From Pochonia chlamydosporia 170 (taxonomy: Eukaryota; Ascomycota; Sordariomycetes; Hypocreales; Clavicipitaceae), in assembly GCF_001653235.2 (NCBI RefSeq), contig NC_035793.1, positions 496,001-560,000 of the forward strand: DNA of 64,000 bases, read 5' to 3'. The notes beneath the pieces are model-generated. The model was not told where the DNA came from, made no database searches, and worked only from the letters and a program-made list of their open reading frames with translations. Each line of letters begins with the position of its first letter. The stretch's first letter is position 1. Position numbers and translations under genes: made by a program. Below, one piece after another: positions 44,718 to 56,500 of the stretch.

Positions 44718-47546
44718 TCAATCCCTCCTCGCAAGTTTGATAGAATCCGCACCCGTCTCAACAACACGATACCTATCCGCGTCGCCTAAGCCACTCGCGG
44801 CTCTATCATACGCGCCATCAGACCGATCACACAGCGCATCAAGGTCCTCCTCGCTCAGAATATCATCCCCGCCTGACGTCTCATATACCTGTCCGTCTTT
44901 CAAGAGCAGAGCACGCAGCGTCTCAGCGTCAAGCTGTTCCTTATTCTCCATCTTTTGCCCCATGGTCTTGAACCCGCCCTTTTTGATGACGAGTTTCTCC
45001 AACCGCCGCTTGGCGTCTGCGGACATGAGGAGGGATTCTTCGACGGTGTCCTTCGTAGCGAGGCGGTAGACGATGACGGGGCGTGTCTGTCCGATCCGGT
45101 GGCATCGGTCTTGGGCTTGTAAATCTTGCTGCGGGTTGAAGTCGCTGTCGAATAGGATGACAGTGTCTGCGGACGCGAGGTTGATGCCTTGGCCGCCTGC
45201 GCGGGTTGATAGCAGGAAGAGGTTGTATTCGGGGTCGTTGTTGAAGTCGTGGATTTGTTGGCGGCGACTGTCTTGGGGCACGGATCCGTCGATGCGACAG
45301 ACGTTCCAGCCACGGAGCTCGCGGCTGTAGTCTTCGAGTATGTCGAGTTGGGTCTTGAATTGGGAGAAGAGGAGGACTTTGTGTCCCTTTTGGAATAGGG
45401 CTTGTAGGAGACGGTCGAGGAGGAGCATCTTTCCAGAGGAGGTGATGATGGATTCGTCGACGGGGATGTCGGTTGATGTGTTCCAGGGGTTGTAGAAGTT
45501 GTGAGGGCTGTTGCACACCAGTCTCAACTGGGCGAGGGGATTGCCTAGTTTCTTTTGTGCTAGTTGTTTCTCTGTATGGAGTCGTTAGCATGGTTCTTTG
45601 AGGGTTGGACTCGGGGTACGTACTGGCGAGATCTAGTGTTTGTGCTCGTTCTATTTCCTCTGGTGACTGGAGCTCGTCGACTTCCTCGGAGTCGTCCTCG
45701 CTAACCACTTCATCTGCAAGCTTGGCTTCGAAAGCGTCATCAGAAAGGGCGTCTTCCTCATCAGAGTCCGCCTCTGCATATGTCTTCCCTTTTCGAGGTC
45801 TACCACGGGTGCTGGCTGGGGTAGAAGTGCGGCTTGACCTGGCGCTCTTGGATTCTGACTTTACGGATGTTGGCGGGCTCTTTCTCTTCGTGGCCTGCTT
45901 CGCGGGGGTTACTGTATTGTTTTGGGCATCCTGCTTTTTGGGCCGGCTTGCGGCGCGTTTCCCCATCATCATGCTAAATGCATTTGGTACCAGAGCGGCT
46001 GACTTGTTCTCCGTTTTCTTCCCACGAGGACTCTGTCGCACTGGGAGGGAAATGGCGCCTCCAGCAGATCCTGTTGGTTTCTTGGAAACCGCAGCACGAT
46101 TACTAGATCGTGATGATGCGCGGGTGGAACTAGCGGATGCTATTGCGCTGTTGACCTTCTCCGTGACCTTCTGTTCAAGATATTGCCTGGTGTCGATTTC
46201 CTTGTTGGTGAAGACGTTGTAGAGATCTGTTTGTTCTTTTGTCATGGGTGCAAACAAGACGTATTCTCGCTTTTTTGGTAAGTACGCAGCGACATCTTGC
46301 TTGATTCTTCGTAATAGCAAAGGCTGCAAGATGAGGTGCATCTTCTTAACCAGGTCTTGTTTCATCTGATCGGCAATGAATTCTTCGGTACCTTTCTCAT
46401 CCTCCAAATCTGAGAAGTCGAACCATGACTCGAATGCCTCCCAATCAGTAAAGATGTTGGGGAGAAGGAAATGCAACAAGGACCACAACTCTTTCAAATT
46501 GTTCTGCAGGGGTGTGCCGGTGATGAGCAGTCTTGTCGCTGATGAGAATTGCCGTAATTGCTGGAACAGCTTCGCATCTGCATTCTTCATGCGATGCCCT
46601 TCATCCTGAACTGATGTTAGCATAATGTAGGATCGTTACTCAGAATTGGAGTACACATACGATGATAATGAATTCCCACTGAATTCGGGACAGATTGTGT
46701 TGGTCTCGCAGAACCATTTCATATGACGTGCAAACAACTGGAAATCGTGTCGTGGGTCTGCCGCCCTTCAGATTGTTAAGCATTTTGGTTCGGAAGATCT
46801 CTTCACGTTGAGATTGGTTCCCATGATACATAATGACAGGGATGCTGGGCGTCCACTTGTGGAATTCGTCCATCCAGTTCGAGAGGGTGCTCAGGGGCGC
46901 AACAATGAGATGTGGTCCGAGATAGTTTTCCTGCTCGCGAAGCAAGGCGATCAAAGCAATGGTTTGGACAGTTTTACCTGGTCTCGTCAGTCTTCGTTCA
47001 GAGGAATTTGGCTCCAAAGAGTCACAAACCTAATCCCATTTCATCGGCGAGAATCCCGCTCATTCCCTGAGAACAAATCTCAAACATCCATGTTAAACCT
47101 TCCAATTGGTAATCGCGCATTGTTCCTCCTATCATGCACTTGGGCTGCTCTGCCATTTGCAGATTATGTTCTCCAAGCGCCTTGCCATCAAGACTGCTGC
47201 CAACTCGGCCGAGAACCTGGGTTTTCTTGGTGAGGATGTCACTGAAAGCCGCGCTTTTCATCAATAACTCGTCCAATTCTCGAGCCTTGGCCTCACGCTC
47301 AGCCTTGGTCTCGGCTTTCTTCTTCTTCTTCCGTGGTTTCCGGCCTGCCACCTTTGATTTGTCTTCCTCAGCTTTTCTGTTCTCATCCCGAGCTTCCCGC
47401 TCCTCTTTCAAGAGGCTGTTCTCGGTAATCTGGCCCAGAACATCAGATTTGGGGGAAGCCACGGCAGGTGGCGAGCTCGGTGCGCTTGTCATTGCTGGAG
47501 CTTCTGATAAGACGGATTCAATATCTGATGAAGATGATGCGTCCAT
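44718..47546 (-). CDS. SNF2 chromatin remodeller, LSH/DDM1/Irc5 (MUS-30) type
   Basis: Minus strand, four exons: 47546-47030, 46977-46661, 46605-45624 and 45571-44718, giving 889 aa. Motifs: [38 protein letters not shown] (motif I made by splicing), [12 protein letters not shown], the DEGH box at 279-282, [26 protein letters not shown], then lobe 2 with [33 protein letters not shown] and [24 protein letters not shown] and [15 protein letters not shown] are typical of the HELLS/DDM1/Irc5 branch. Neurospora MUS-30, a relative, works in genome stability. Between the two lobes lies a roughly 180-residue Ser/Arg/Lys-rich and acidic insertion. The gene converges with the ankyrin-like gene (182 nt between stops). 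Confidence 0.93.
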
Positions 47547-48906
47547 CGTGAACGGACGATGGGATCCTCTGAATGGAAGTTGACTATGGGTTAAGCAATT
47601 CTCTTTGCCGCCAGTGCGAAGATTCGGCTTCGGATGAATGTTGCGATCGAACTTGAACAGATAGCCAACACTCAGATCAAAGTTGCCACTTCAGAGAGAC
47701 ACAATTTTAGAGGCGCGTTTTGTATCCAATCGTACCACCAAAGCAGACCGGCAGAAATCCCAAAACCGCTTCTATCGCAATCAAAACTGAAGCAGAAGTG
47801 AGGCAATTGTGAATGAATGGCGTGAATGTGAAGCACACCAGACTAGACCGGGGTGGAAGGGCGCACACGCGATTCCATCAAAAATCATGACGCTTGGAGA
47901 CGCGAAGTGACGCGCGCAGTCACGGGGTTTGCGTGCTTGGCAGCCCAGAGTTGTGAGCGGCTGGCCAAGATCTTGGGAAGTGGGTCCACTTTATCTTGCA
48001 TTGATGCAATCACCTCCTCTTGGCTTTCAATCTCAATACTGCACACGGATCAGCCCTGGATTGGCATCCATCAAATTTTCAAAGGCAGTTGCTTTTTCTC
48101 TGACCCTGTTAAAGTCGAGAGGCGCGGAGGTGCTATGCCGATTAGCAAACAAAAGGTCCCGCTTAGCTGTTGAGCAAACCTAGGCGACATGGTCTTCCGG
48201 CCCATCGATCATGATGGCAGCCACAAAGTGCAAATCCCCGGTGGCTGGAATCGGTGTGCCGGGATTCCGGTCTTTGATCTGACCTAGCTTGGGAGTTTGC
48301 AGCCCGAACGGCATTGCATCCGGGTCCGACATCTAGAACCATCCATCTACAAGAAGGTTTGTGATACAAACAGCACGGCGCCATATCTCTCACGAAGAAT
48401 CAAAATCATGTGCGACTTCGAGCGCCTTGTGGAAGCGCGACGAGACAACCGCAAAAGCTCTTGACCTTTTCGAGCTTTGGCCGAGACAACGGCACTTAAA
48501 TACTATGCGTCACACACATCACCGATTTTTGTTAGCCATGATAGGCCAAGCTGCGTGATGGGAAACTTGTGGCTACCTGATTCCCGGATCCTTCGAAACC
48601 AACAGATTCAGACAGGCCTTAAGCGAAGGCAGCTTCAGCAAGCCACTCCCTCATTCACAAGTAAATCGAGCCATTTCCTACCCATGGATCGGCATGTCTC
48701 GATTCATGTCACATTTTCGTACGCGCTGAGCCTGTCCCCTGTAGATACCTTCTTTGGTGGCAGCAACTCCCCTAGGACAATCAAAATGGCAAGCCAAGCG
48801 CCGACTTTTATATTGCTTTCGTCCTTCACATCATCTTCCTTCTAAATCAACGCCGTGAACTCGTTCATTTCTATTTTAGCACTGCCGTGTTGTATTTTCA
48901 GCCAGA
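47547..48906. other. Divergent promoter region, SNF2 and AMP-ligase genes
   Basis: A 1.36 kb shared 5' region with no supported gene. Pyrimidine-rich stretches precede the ligase start. The small ORFs here show no motifs. Confidence 0.5.
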
Positions 48907-50872
48907 ATGTCTTGTTTGAATGGTGACCCTCCTGCGACGGAGCGGTTTCCCAAAGATGCCATATTCACTCGGCTGAAGCGCCTCTGCAAGGAGAGAACAG
49001 ATGTTCTATTTCATGATGACTATGGTATTGATGCTAATTACAGCCATCTGATCGGCGACATCATGCATTTGCGCCGCAAACTACGCGAGAAACTTCCATC
49101 ATCTTCGTTCAATAGTCATGGCTCGCTTCGAGGGGACGCCGCATCTATTGCATTCCTGGGTCATAGTGGATACCATTTTATTGTGAGCTTCTTCGCAATC
49201 ATTGCTTTGGGTGGGATATGCGTGCCGTTGGGTGAGTTGACAGACCTCCAACAAATTCCATTCCATGAACAAGAACTAACCCAAATCTGCAGCGACCGGG
49301 CTCACCGATAAAGAGGCACTGTACATTTTGAACAAGACCAAGGCAGTTTGCATCCTGACAGGGCCAAGTACTCTTGACGTTGCCACCAGGATAAAGCAGT
49401 TTTCTCAAAGTCAAGTCAGTCAGGCATTGGAGTTGGTCACCATAACAAGAGCGGACCACGAATCAAGCAAGTCTCATCATCACGCATTTGAAATTGATGG
49501 AGACTTGACATTCTCGCCTACTACCGGCTGCCTCGTTCTCTTTACTTCCGGCACAACCGGACCACCAAAAGGCGTACTTCTCCCTCGCAAGATGTTCCAT
49601 TGCACGGCAGACCTTGCATCCAAACCAGTTATCTACCTTGCCTCCTGTCCGGTGCAATGGGTAGGAGGTACTGGTCTTATAGACAGCGTTCTTAATGCAG
49701 AACATTTGCATATCATGAGAAATGATTGCGGACCTGGAGAGTTTTGGGAAATCCTTAAGGAGGGAAAAGTCACAGAAATGAGTGTTTCTCCGACACTATT
49801 AAGGGGGTTAATGAAGTACTACAATGAGAACATTCGTGGTCTGCCCGATGAAGACCGCGACAGATACCTTCATGGGGCCAAAAACCTCGAGGTTGTGTAC
49901 ACAAGTGGCTCGGTGTTGAGTCGCTTCACTCGAAAGTTCTTTACAGATTTGATGAACATGCCATTGAGAAATGGGTATGGAATTACTGAGATGGGTGGAG
50001 GGGTGATAGTCACTCCAGATGGGTCCGACTATAAGGAGGTGAGTACATCCGTCTTTTTGTTTTGTAACTGCTAATTTGTCGTATCTAGGGGTACATCGGT
50101 AAACCACTTCCAGGAATAGAAGTGAGGCTATCCGAAGGCAACCATGGAGAAATTCTGGTTAAGAGCCCTCATAGGTTCATCGGGTGAGTTTAGCAGATGC
50201 CGTATTTGTCCTTGGAATTCGTGGAACAGCTTCTGACTAACACTAATGTCAGTTACGTGGGCGACGAAAAAGCCACGCGCGCTGCATTTGATGACGAAGG
50301 CTTTTATAAAACAGGAGATCAAGCTCATCGTGTTGGTGATGACTTCTACTTTGATGGCCGCCTTTCACAGGACTGTAAGTCTAACATCCGGTGTTGCCTG
50401 TCACAGGTTTGTGCTAACACAACTTCCATGTCCAGGGATCCGGTTTCATGAGTACACGATATCGGTACTAGAGCTAGAACAGTCGCTGATGGACCTTCCG
50501 TATGTTTTTGAAGCCCATGTCCTTCCGGTCCCGGAGCATGAAGCCGGCGGAATAGTTGCCGCTCTCGTCCGCCTGGACAAACATGCTGGTCAAGGAGCAA
50601 AACATGATGTTACTCTTGCGACCATACGTGAGGATCTAGCTGGTGCAGGGCTGGTTTCGTACAAGTTGCCCGCGCTCCTGCGGCTGCTCCGTGAAGAGGA
50701 TCAAGTCCCTTTCACGGCTTCCGGAAAAGCAGTCAAGAAGGAATGTTTGCGAAAATATTTCAACATCACAGGCTACCTACAGGATCAATATGCTGTTGAT
50801 GGTGTAGAATATTGGGGAAACAAATTGGATTTAGGAGCTTCATCGCGCCTTTTCGATTGGGGCGGCCTTTAA
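48907..50872 (+). CDS. AMP-dependent acyl-CoA synthetase/ligase (ANL superfamily)
   Basis: Five exons: 48907-49231, 49293-50038, 50089-50183, 50253-50374 and 50436-50872, giving 574 aa. Adenylation motifs in order: LFTSGTTGPPKGVLL (P-loop), GYGITEMGGG (A5), GFYKTGDQAHR (A7, adenylate Asp), then GRLSQDWIRFHEYTISVLEL across the last junction (hinge and A8; family members usually read I-K-x-x-G-x-x-I here) and FTASGKAVKK near the end, with the catalytic Lys of A10. It activates a carboxylate as acyl-AMP and transfers it to CoA. No peroxisomal tripeptide (ends GGL), signal or membrane segment is seen, so it is probably cytosolic. Similarity is to small malonyl-CoA or short-chain acyl-CoA synthetases, but the substrate cannot be inferred safely. 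All introns restore the adenylation frame. Confidence 0.9.
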
Positions 50873-51030
50873 TGGGCGAGTAATAGAATGCAGATAGACC
50901 CAGACATAGAACGCTGATGGCTGATACTTACCTCGAGTTTAGAGCGTAGGACTCGAGTGAGCATGCGTTGTTCCACAGCCTATGCCGCACCTATTCGCCC
51001 CCCCTTGGATTTACATTATGTAAAGTGATT

Positions 51031-51128
51031 TACTGGGTGACTTGATGGTAGAGCATCTGGCTGCAATACAGTATTATTATAGTATTCTTAGTAGTCAGAA
51101 GATGCAGGTTCAAGTCCAGTCCCGGTTA
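51031..51128 (+). tRNA. tRNA-like gene with intron, GCA anticodon, mispaired arms
   Basis: Box A-like and box B-like (GGTTCAAGTCC) sequences are present. The acceptor stem TACTGGG/CCCGGTT has one mismatch, the D stem one (A-C) and the T stem one (A-A). The anticodon stem TCTGG/TCAGA is intact. The loop starts CT-GCA-A, so the anticodon would be GCA (Cys), with a roughly 27-nt intron after position 37. A TTTT Pol III stop follows at 51129-51132. Three stem mismatches suggest a decaying or pseudo-tRNA. A73 is not the U73 expected for tRNA-Cys. Confidence 0.55.
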
Positions 51129-51221
51129 TTTTCTGGCAGTGTGCTTGCATGTGTTACCTTTCTGCATCTGGTTGTGGTTGTGGTGTGGAGGTTAATAAGG
51201 ATGTTTAAAACTATACCTAAT

Positions 51222-51316
51222 AACTGGGTAGTTCAATGGTAGAGCGTCTGGCTACATAGCATCATTATAGTATTCTTAGTAGTCAGAAGATGCAGGTTCG
51301 AGTCCTGTCCCGGTTA
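51222..51316 (+). tRNA. tRNA-like gene with intron, well-folded, unusual anticodon loop
   Basis: All four stems pair: acceptor AACTGGG/CCCGGTT, D GTTC/GAGC, anticodon TCTGG/TCAGA and T GCAGG/CCTGT (with wobbles). Box A (TAGTTCAATGGTAGA) and a perfect box B GGTTCGAGTCC are present, and a TTTTT terminator lies at 51319-51323. The anticodon loop reads CT-ACA-T, then a roughly 24-nt intron-like insert. ACA is an improbable Cys anticodon. Compared with the copy 191 bp upstream, three bases are missing at or beside the GCA triplet, so this well-folded copy may not encode a usable anticodon. Confidence 0.6.
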
Positions 51317-51879
51317 TCTTTTTGACAGTTTGCGTGATGGATTGAGTTTGACATGTGGTCGTTGTGGTTGTTGGAAGGTTTATTAGGCATGAAGTATATC
51401 AATGATCGTAAGCCCATGCTGAGGTCGCCTCATACATCCCACCTCTACCAGACATTATTCCACCGCAGCAATCACCCAGATACGGTAGTTCCTCTTTTAC
51501 AGTAACCGCTGAAGGCTCTACATTTGTCAAATTGATTCGCGTGATTCTAGTCACTTGGCACCTCGAACAAAGTGTAGGGTATGCATCAATATGTCGCCTG
51601 ACTAAGCATCCGTTGAATTGCTGTTGGGTCGAACAAACTGCCCCTCCATGAACCAACCCCCCCCGCTATTGGGAACAAAAAATTATCAGTCATGCGAGTG
51701 TATGGGTCACCAACATCTTCCAACTACACTTCTCTACCTACCACAAACAATTGAGAAGAACCGCCGTCTCCCACAGCCGGCGAACTTCTCTCTCTCCGCC
51801 GACGAAACTGTTACCCCTTCGAGCCATCCGTCCTACCGTCAGGGCCCTATCCCCCGCTCCCCTCCGCCAATTGAGCAGA

Positions 51880-53064
51880 ATGGCCGCCATCGCCAACCAG
51901 ACATACACTCCCACCGAGGAGACGGAGATCCAGCAATGGCTCACCACCTCCGACCGCCTCAAGTCTAGCGACGACAAGGCCTCTATCCTCGAGACTCTCA
52001 ACAGCCACCTTGCCAGCCGAACTACCCTCCTCGGCAGCAAGCCCAGCAAGGCTGACGTCGCCATCTACGAGACCTTGTCCCCCGTCGTCGCTAAGTGGTC
52101 TCCTGACGAGCGAACCGGAGAGAAGGGCCACCCTCATATTGTCCGCCACCTTGACTTTGTCCAGAACTCTACCCTCTTCGGCCTCGAGCTCAAGGATGGT
52201 CAGAAGTTCCAAGTTGACCAGGATGATGTCCGCTACGTCAAGCCTCCTGTTGACGCCAAGGCCGAGAAAGAGCGTTTGAAGAAGGAAAAGGCCGCCGCTG
52301 CTGCCGGTGGAAACAAAGACGCCAACCTCGTCGACCGCACGAAAGAAAAGGTCAAGGAGAAGGTTGAAGAGGTCAAGGGTGCGGCTGCTGCGGCCGTTGG
52401 TGGCGATAAGCCCAAGAAGGAGAAGAAGGAGAAGGCTCCTAAGCAGCCGAAACCTGCTCCAGTGGCTGCCCCCTTGTCCCCCTCCCTCATTGACCTCCGC
52501 GTTGGTCATATTCTCAAGGCCGTCAACCACCCTGACGCCGACTCTCTCTACGTCTCGACTATTGCCATGGGCGATCTCGCCGGCAACGAAGACTACACCG
52601 AATACGAAGGACAGGTCTGCCGAACTGTGTGCTCTGGTCTCAACGGCCTTATCCCGCTGGAGCAGATGCAGGGCCGGAAAGTCGTCGTTGTATGTAACTT
52701 GAAGCCCGTCAAGATGCGCGGCGTCAAGTCGTGCGCCATGGTTCTCGCCGCCTCCCCCAAGGTGAAGGAAGGTGAGGTTGACGACCACAAAGGCCCCGTT
52801 GAGCTTGTCTCGCCCCCAGAAGGGGCCAAGGCTGGTGATCGGGTCTTCTTTGAGGGTTGGCAGGGTGAGCCTGAGGGTGTGCTGAACCCCAAGAAGAAGA
52901 TTTGGGAGACATTCCAGCCTGGGTTCACGACCAATGATAGCCTGGAGGTGGCGTTTGATGCTGGTGTTGTTGAGCAGCTGGGCAAGACTGGCGTGGGCAA
53001 GCTGGTCACTGAGAGTGGTGGTGTTTGCACCGTTCAGACCCTGAAGGGTGCTGTTGTGCGATAG
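51880..53064 (+). CDS. Arc1/AIMP1-like tRNA-binding cofactor (EMAPII domain)
   Basis: Single exon, 394 aa. Residues 1-120 resemble the GST-C-like adaptor (EIQQWLTTSDRL, LLGSKPSKADVAIYETLSP). A Lys/Glu/Ala-rich linker follows. The C-terminal OB-fold tRNA-binding domain reads LIDLRVGHILKAVNHPDADS, CSGLNGLIPLEQMQGRKVVV, CNLKPVKMRGVKSCAMVLAA, then the EMAPII-like extension (GDRVFFEGWQGEPEG, LNPKKKIWETFQPG). In yeast the homologue binds methionyl- and glutamyl-tRNA synthetases and delivers tRNA in the cytosol. The first ATG is 51880. In frame upstream, codons 51751-51879, starting at a TTG, encode 43 residues with ten Arg/Lys and no acid, a possible non-AUG mitochondrial presequence. The tRNA-like pair lies just upstream. 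Confidence 0.93.
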   Translation: MAAIANQTYTPTEETEIQQWLTTSDRLKSSDDKASILETLNSHLASRTTLLGSKPSKADVAIYETLSPVVAKWSPDERTGEKGHPHIVRHLDFVQNSTLFGLELKDGQKFQVDQDDVRYVKPPVDAKAEKERLKKEKAAAAAGGNKDANLVDRTKEKVKEKVEEVKGAAAAAVGGDKPKKEKKEKAPKQPKPAPVAAPLSPSLIDLRVGHILKAVNHPDADSLYVSTIAMGDLAGNEDYTEYEGQVCRTVCSGLNGLIPLEQMQGRKVVVVCNLKPVKMRGVKSCAMVLAASPKVKEGEVDDHKGPVELVSPPEGAKAGDRVFFEGWQGEPEGVLNPKKKIWETFQPGFTTNDSLEVAFDAGVVEQLGKTGVGKLVTESGGVCTVQTLKGAVVR

Positions 53065-53518
53065 ATGGTGTCAGATAAATCATAGCAAGGAATAAAAGTG
53101 TATAGAGCTCTTCTTCTCAGAACCCGGGACCCGTTGTGCATACCATGTATGCCCATATATTTCTTTCTATGCCATATACGGTGGCCGCAGTAATTCCAAA
53201 ACATTTTGTAAGTCACTGTATGTCTGGCGATAGTATTTGAGTCTTGATATCTTGGAAATTTATCTAGATCTCCCTTCTTCTCCCTTCTTAAAGGTTTCAT
53301 CTACTATACAAGATATATGCCATGGCTACATGCAGTATATGAGCGGCGTACAAACTTAATCAAGTTAGAGCCTTGTGAACAAATGGCCTTTCTGTCTCCA
53401 AAGACAATGCCAATAAAACGCCGTTGTAAATGCTTCTCCAGAAAATGCAATCGCTTTGAATAAATGTACACGGAAACCAACTCCAATCGCTCTTTATTTT
53501 GTACAACACGAATTGTGT
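53065..53518. other. Convergent intergenic, Arc1-like and RPO41
   Basis: 3' regions of two convergent genes. A/T-rich, with no gene or RNA seen. Confidence 0.5.
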
Positions 53519-56500
53519 TTATGAGAAGAAGTACTTGCTCTCTCGAAGGCGAGTTACATCAAAATCACCCTATACAAAAGTTAGTTCTGATAAATCCAAT
53601 TCATGAGCTGTATCGGGGGCCAATTACCTTCTTGGGAATGGCTGGAACGGTCAGTGGTAGCCAAACCGGCACAGCCGTGCGTTTTGAGGTAGGCTTGCTC
53701 GATGTTTTCTCCTTTTTGGCGCCAACTAGTTGTGATTCAAAGTGGCTTGTCTTCATGTTTTCCATCAGCCGCATAGAAACGGCTGCGGCATCGTGCCAGT
53801 TCTCTTCTTCGACTTCTGAGTCTTCATTCATATCGACCGTGGCCATGCCCTCCTGGGTATCCTCATCGGCTGGAATTTCGCCCAGGCCGATGTTTCTGGT
53901 GTCTGCACTGATGCTGACATCGACTTCTGCACCAGCCATCTCTTCATAGACGGATGCTGGAGTTACAATCTTTTTGGCGGCTTCCAAATCCCACGGGTTG
54001 CCTGAAAGTTTGAGGGAGTTCCGCTTGTACTCGAGGACCAGCTCTTCCTTTGGACAGAGTTTGCTGTTGCTTCTCAGCTGCTTGATCTTCTTGGCCACGG
54101 GAGTCGATGGATCGAGGTGGGCCAGGTACATGGAACCCTTATGTCGAGCTTCAAACTCGGTTGCTAGTCGGCCGACAACGTCTTCTTCGTGGATCTGGAT
54201 AAATGCCTCTCGCAAAATACCATTCATGGTGTCGATATCAGCAGCATGGGTCCAGAATGAGTCATGCACTGCTGCGAAATCGAGTCCTTGCTCGTGACAC
54301 TCCAACGCTGAAAGCAGCATATGGCTTGCATCCAATGAATGAATAAAGTTTGGTGGGAACCCTTGGAGTTGCTTTCTCGTATGGACAGGATCAGATTGGT
54401 CGTTTATCGGATAGACAAGAGCTTGAAGACAGGTCCTGACCTCTCTGGCAGTGCTTTTTCGGTATGGTTGGACGACTGGCATACGAAGAGGGGTCGTCCA
54501 AACAACAGAGGATCGAAACTTTTTCATAAGATCATCGAGTTGGTCCTTTTTCTTGCGTTCGCCGTTTTCGTAATTGTCTCGTATCTCCTTCAGCTGAGCT
54601 GGTGTCAACGCTCGACAAACACGACCACCAATCTCCCCTAACCAGTATTGAATATCATGAGCACCGCGAAACATGGTTGCTAGCGCATTGAAAATGTGTC
54701 TGGCAATGTAGGTGGAGAGCATCATGTTAGGAATTCCGCATTCTTTCCCCAAGTCAGGATACAGAGCATCAATTTGCTTGCAAACCTGCTTCTTGGCTCC
54801 CCCAAACGTAACGCCGTACACGTTAGTCATTACAGTTTGCTTCACAACCTTTCTTGTGATTTTGCCTTGGAGCACTAGCGCAAATTGGTTGTCGGCCATT
54901 GCGTCCTTGTCGATGGCTTGCTTGACCAGATCTGCTACCGCCGAATAAACATCAGCCGGTCGGTCGCCGGGTTCTAGGTTCACTTGTTTTGCACCCCAGG
55001 TATCACCACCCAAAGCCGCATAATGCTGCAGGCCATTGCAAGTACCGTCCTGATGCACTGGAAGCTGCGAGACAAACTTGGTTGGATCGGGAAGATCCAA
55101 GGCAGCCTTCAGCTCGAAGCATGCAGCCAGGCATTGCCAAGGGTCTTCCGCCTTGAGCCACCATCGACTTCCGTTCAAAGGGTTCGTGGCAGAATCGACA
55201 ATGTTGGTGACGTTTTCGTTCGTAAAAGCCTCTCGCTCGTCAAAACTTGATTTGTCCAGGCCGTACAAGTTGGCCAAGTGAATTTTCAGCCATCGAAGGC
55301 CTCGCTCTCCAAGCTCCTTTCCTCTAGCAAACTTCAGAATCGCTCTGGTGTGGTCGGCGCCCATGTGATTCAAATAAGTTGGCATCGGATACGCGCGACC
55401 CCGATAGTCCACATTGTGCGGGAAGTACATGGTCTGATTTCTGTATGCTCGTGCAATCTCTAGCTGGAGATTCATAAAGCACCGCTGAGAGTGTAAACCT
55501 GATCTCTCATTCTCGATGGCCTTGACGGCCTGTATCCAGCTTCTACGGAGTAGAGGGTCCGCGGACGAGTCGGGCTCGGGGGGAATATGAAACTCGGGAT
55601 TCAACGGCGGCATGTTAGCGGTTTCTTCTCCGGTATTCCAGGCTTCCATCATGACATTCAACACGTTTTTGTTGATACGCCAAGCAGTCTTGCCAAGGAC
55701 GTCGAGACCTTTGAAAACTTGCTCCATGTCTCCAGCTTCGACAGCAGCTTTAGTGTACAATTTCTGTTCTATGTCGCCGGATTTCACGCGAACAAACGTG
55801 GTTTTGCTATCCAAGAACCCGCCCTCGTTCAAGTGACGCCAGGGCTTCGGCTCTACAATCATCGGTAAATGCTTCGCAATGAAGTCGCCAACAGGTTCCC
55901 TTTTCAGTTGTTCAACAAGATGGGAGTTGAAGTGGAGCACGCCGACTTTTTTGCCTTTTCGAGGTTGTTGGAGATGACTGAATGCTGGTTGATTTTGACA
56001 GACAGGTTCCTTGGTCGTGGGATGCCCCGTCGTGACCTTCACGAAAGCGTTCTCGAGAAGAGTCTTCAATAAGAATGAGCCAACCTGTGCACGGATAGAC
56101 ACAGACCATGGCTTGCGAGCTGCGTCTTCTAGATCGCGGGCAACCTGGGCAGAGTCGTCAATAATAATCGTGCTTTCGTTGCTGGAACCGTTCGATTTGG
56201 ATTTTGCTGCATCCGGCGCGGTGCCCAAGAATTGTATTTTGCGCAAAGCCCGCCTACGACGCCTCGCTTCGACTTCAGCTCTCTCTTTCTCTTGTGTCTC
56301 GATATCTTCTTGTGCAAGCTTTGCAATGTTGGTAACAAGCCGGCTGACCACAACGCCTCTGTCTGCGCCTTGCACGGCTCCAAGGTTGACAACGGAAAGG
56401 ATTGTAATGGCCGCCAGGCGGGCTGGGTTTGCTTGGGCAATTAGGGGACCATAAAGGCACCTTTCCAAATCCTGATCCGATTTAGTGGTTTTGTTCTCAG

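Larger units (their letters stand above)
50873..51879. other. Intergenic with two tRNA-like loci and the Arc1-like leader
   Basis: Contains the tandem tRNA-like sequences at 51031-51128 and 51222-51316, and the open in-frame but ATG-less leader of the Arc1-like gene from 51652. Confidence 0.7.

Noticed and set aside
45073..46222. Plus-strand frames opposite the SNF2 gene
   Set aside because: Antisense shadows of the low-complexity Ser/Arg-rich insertion.
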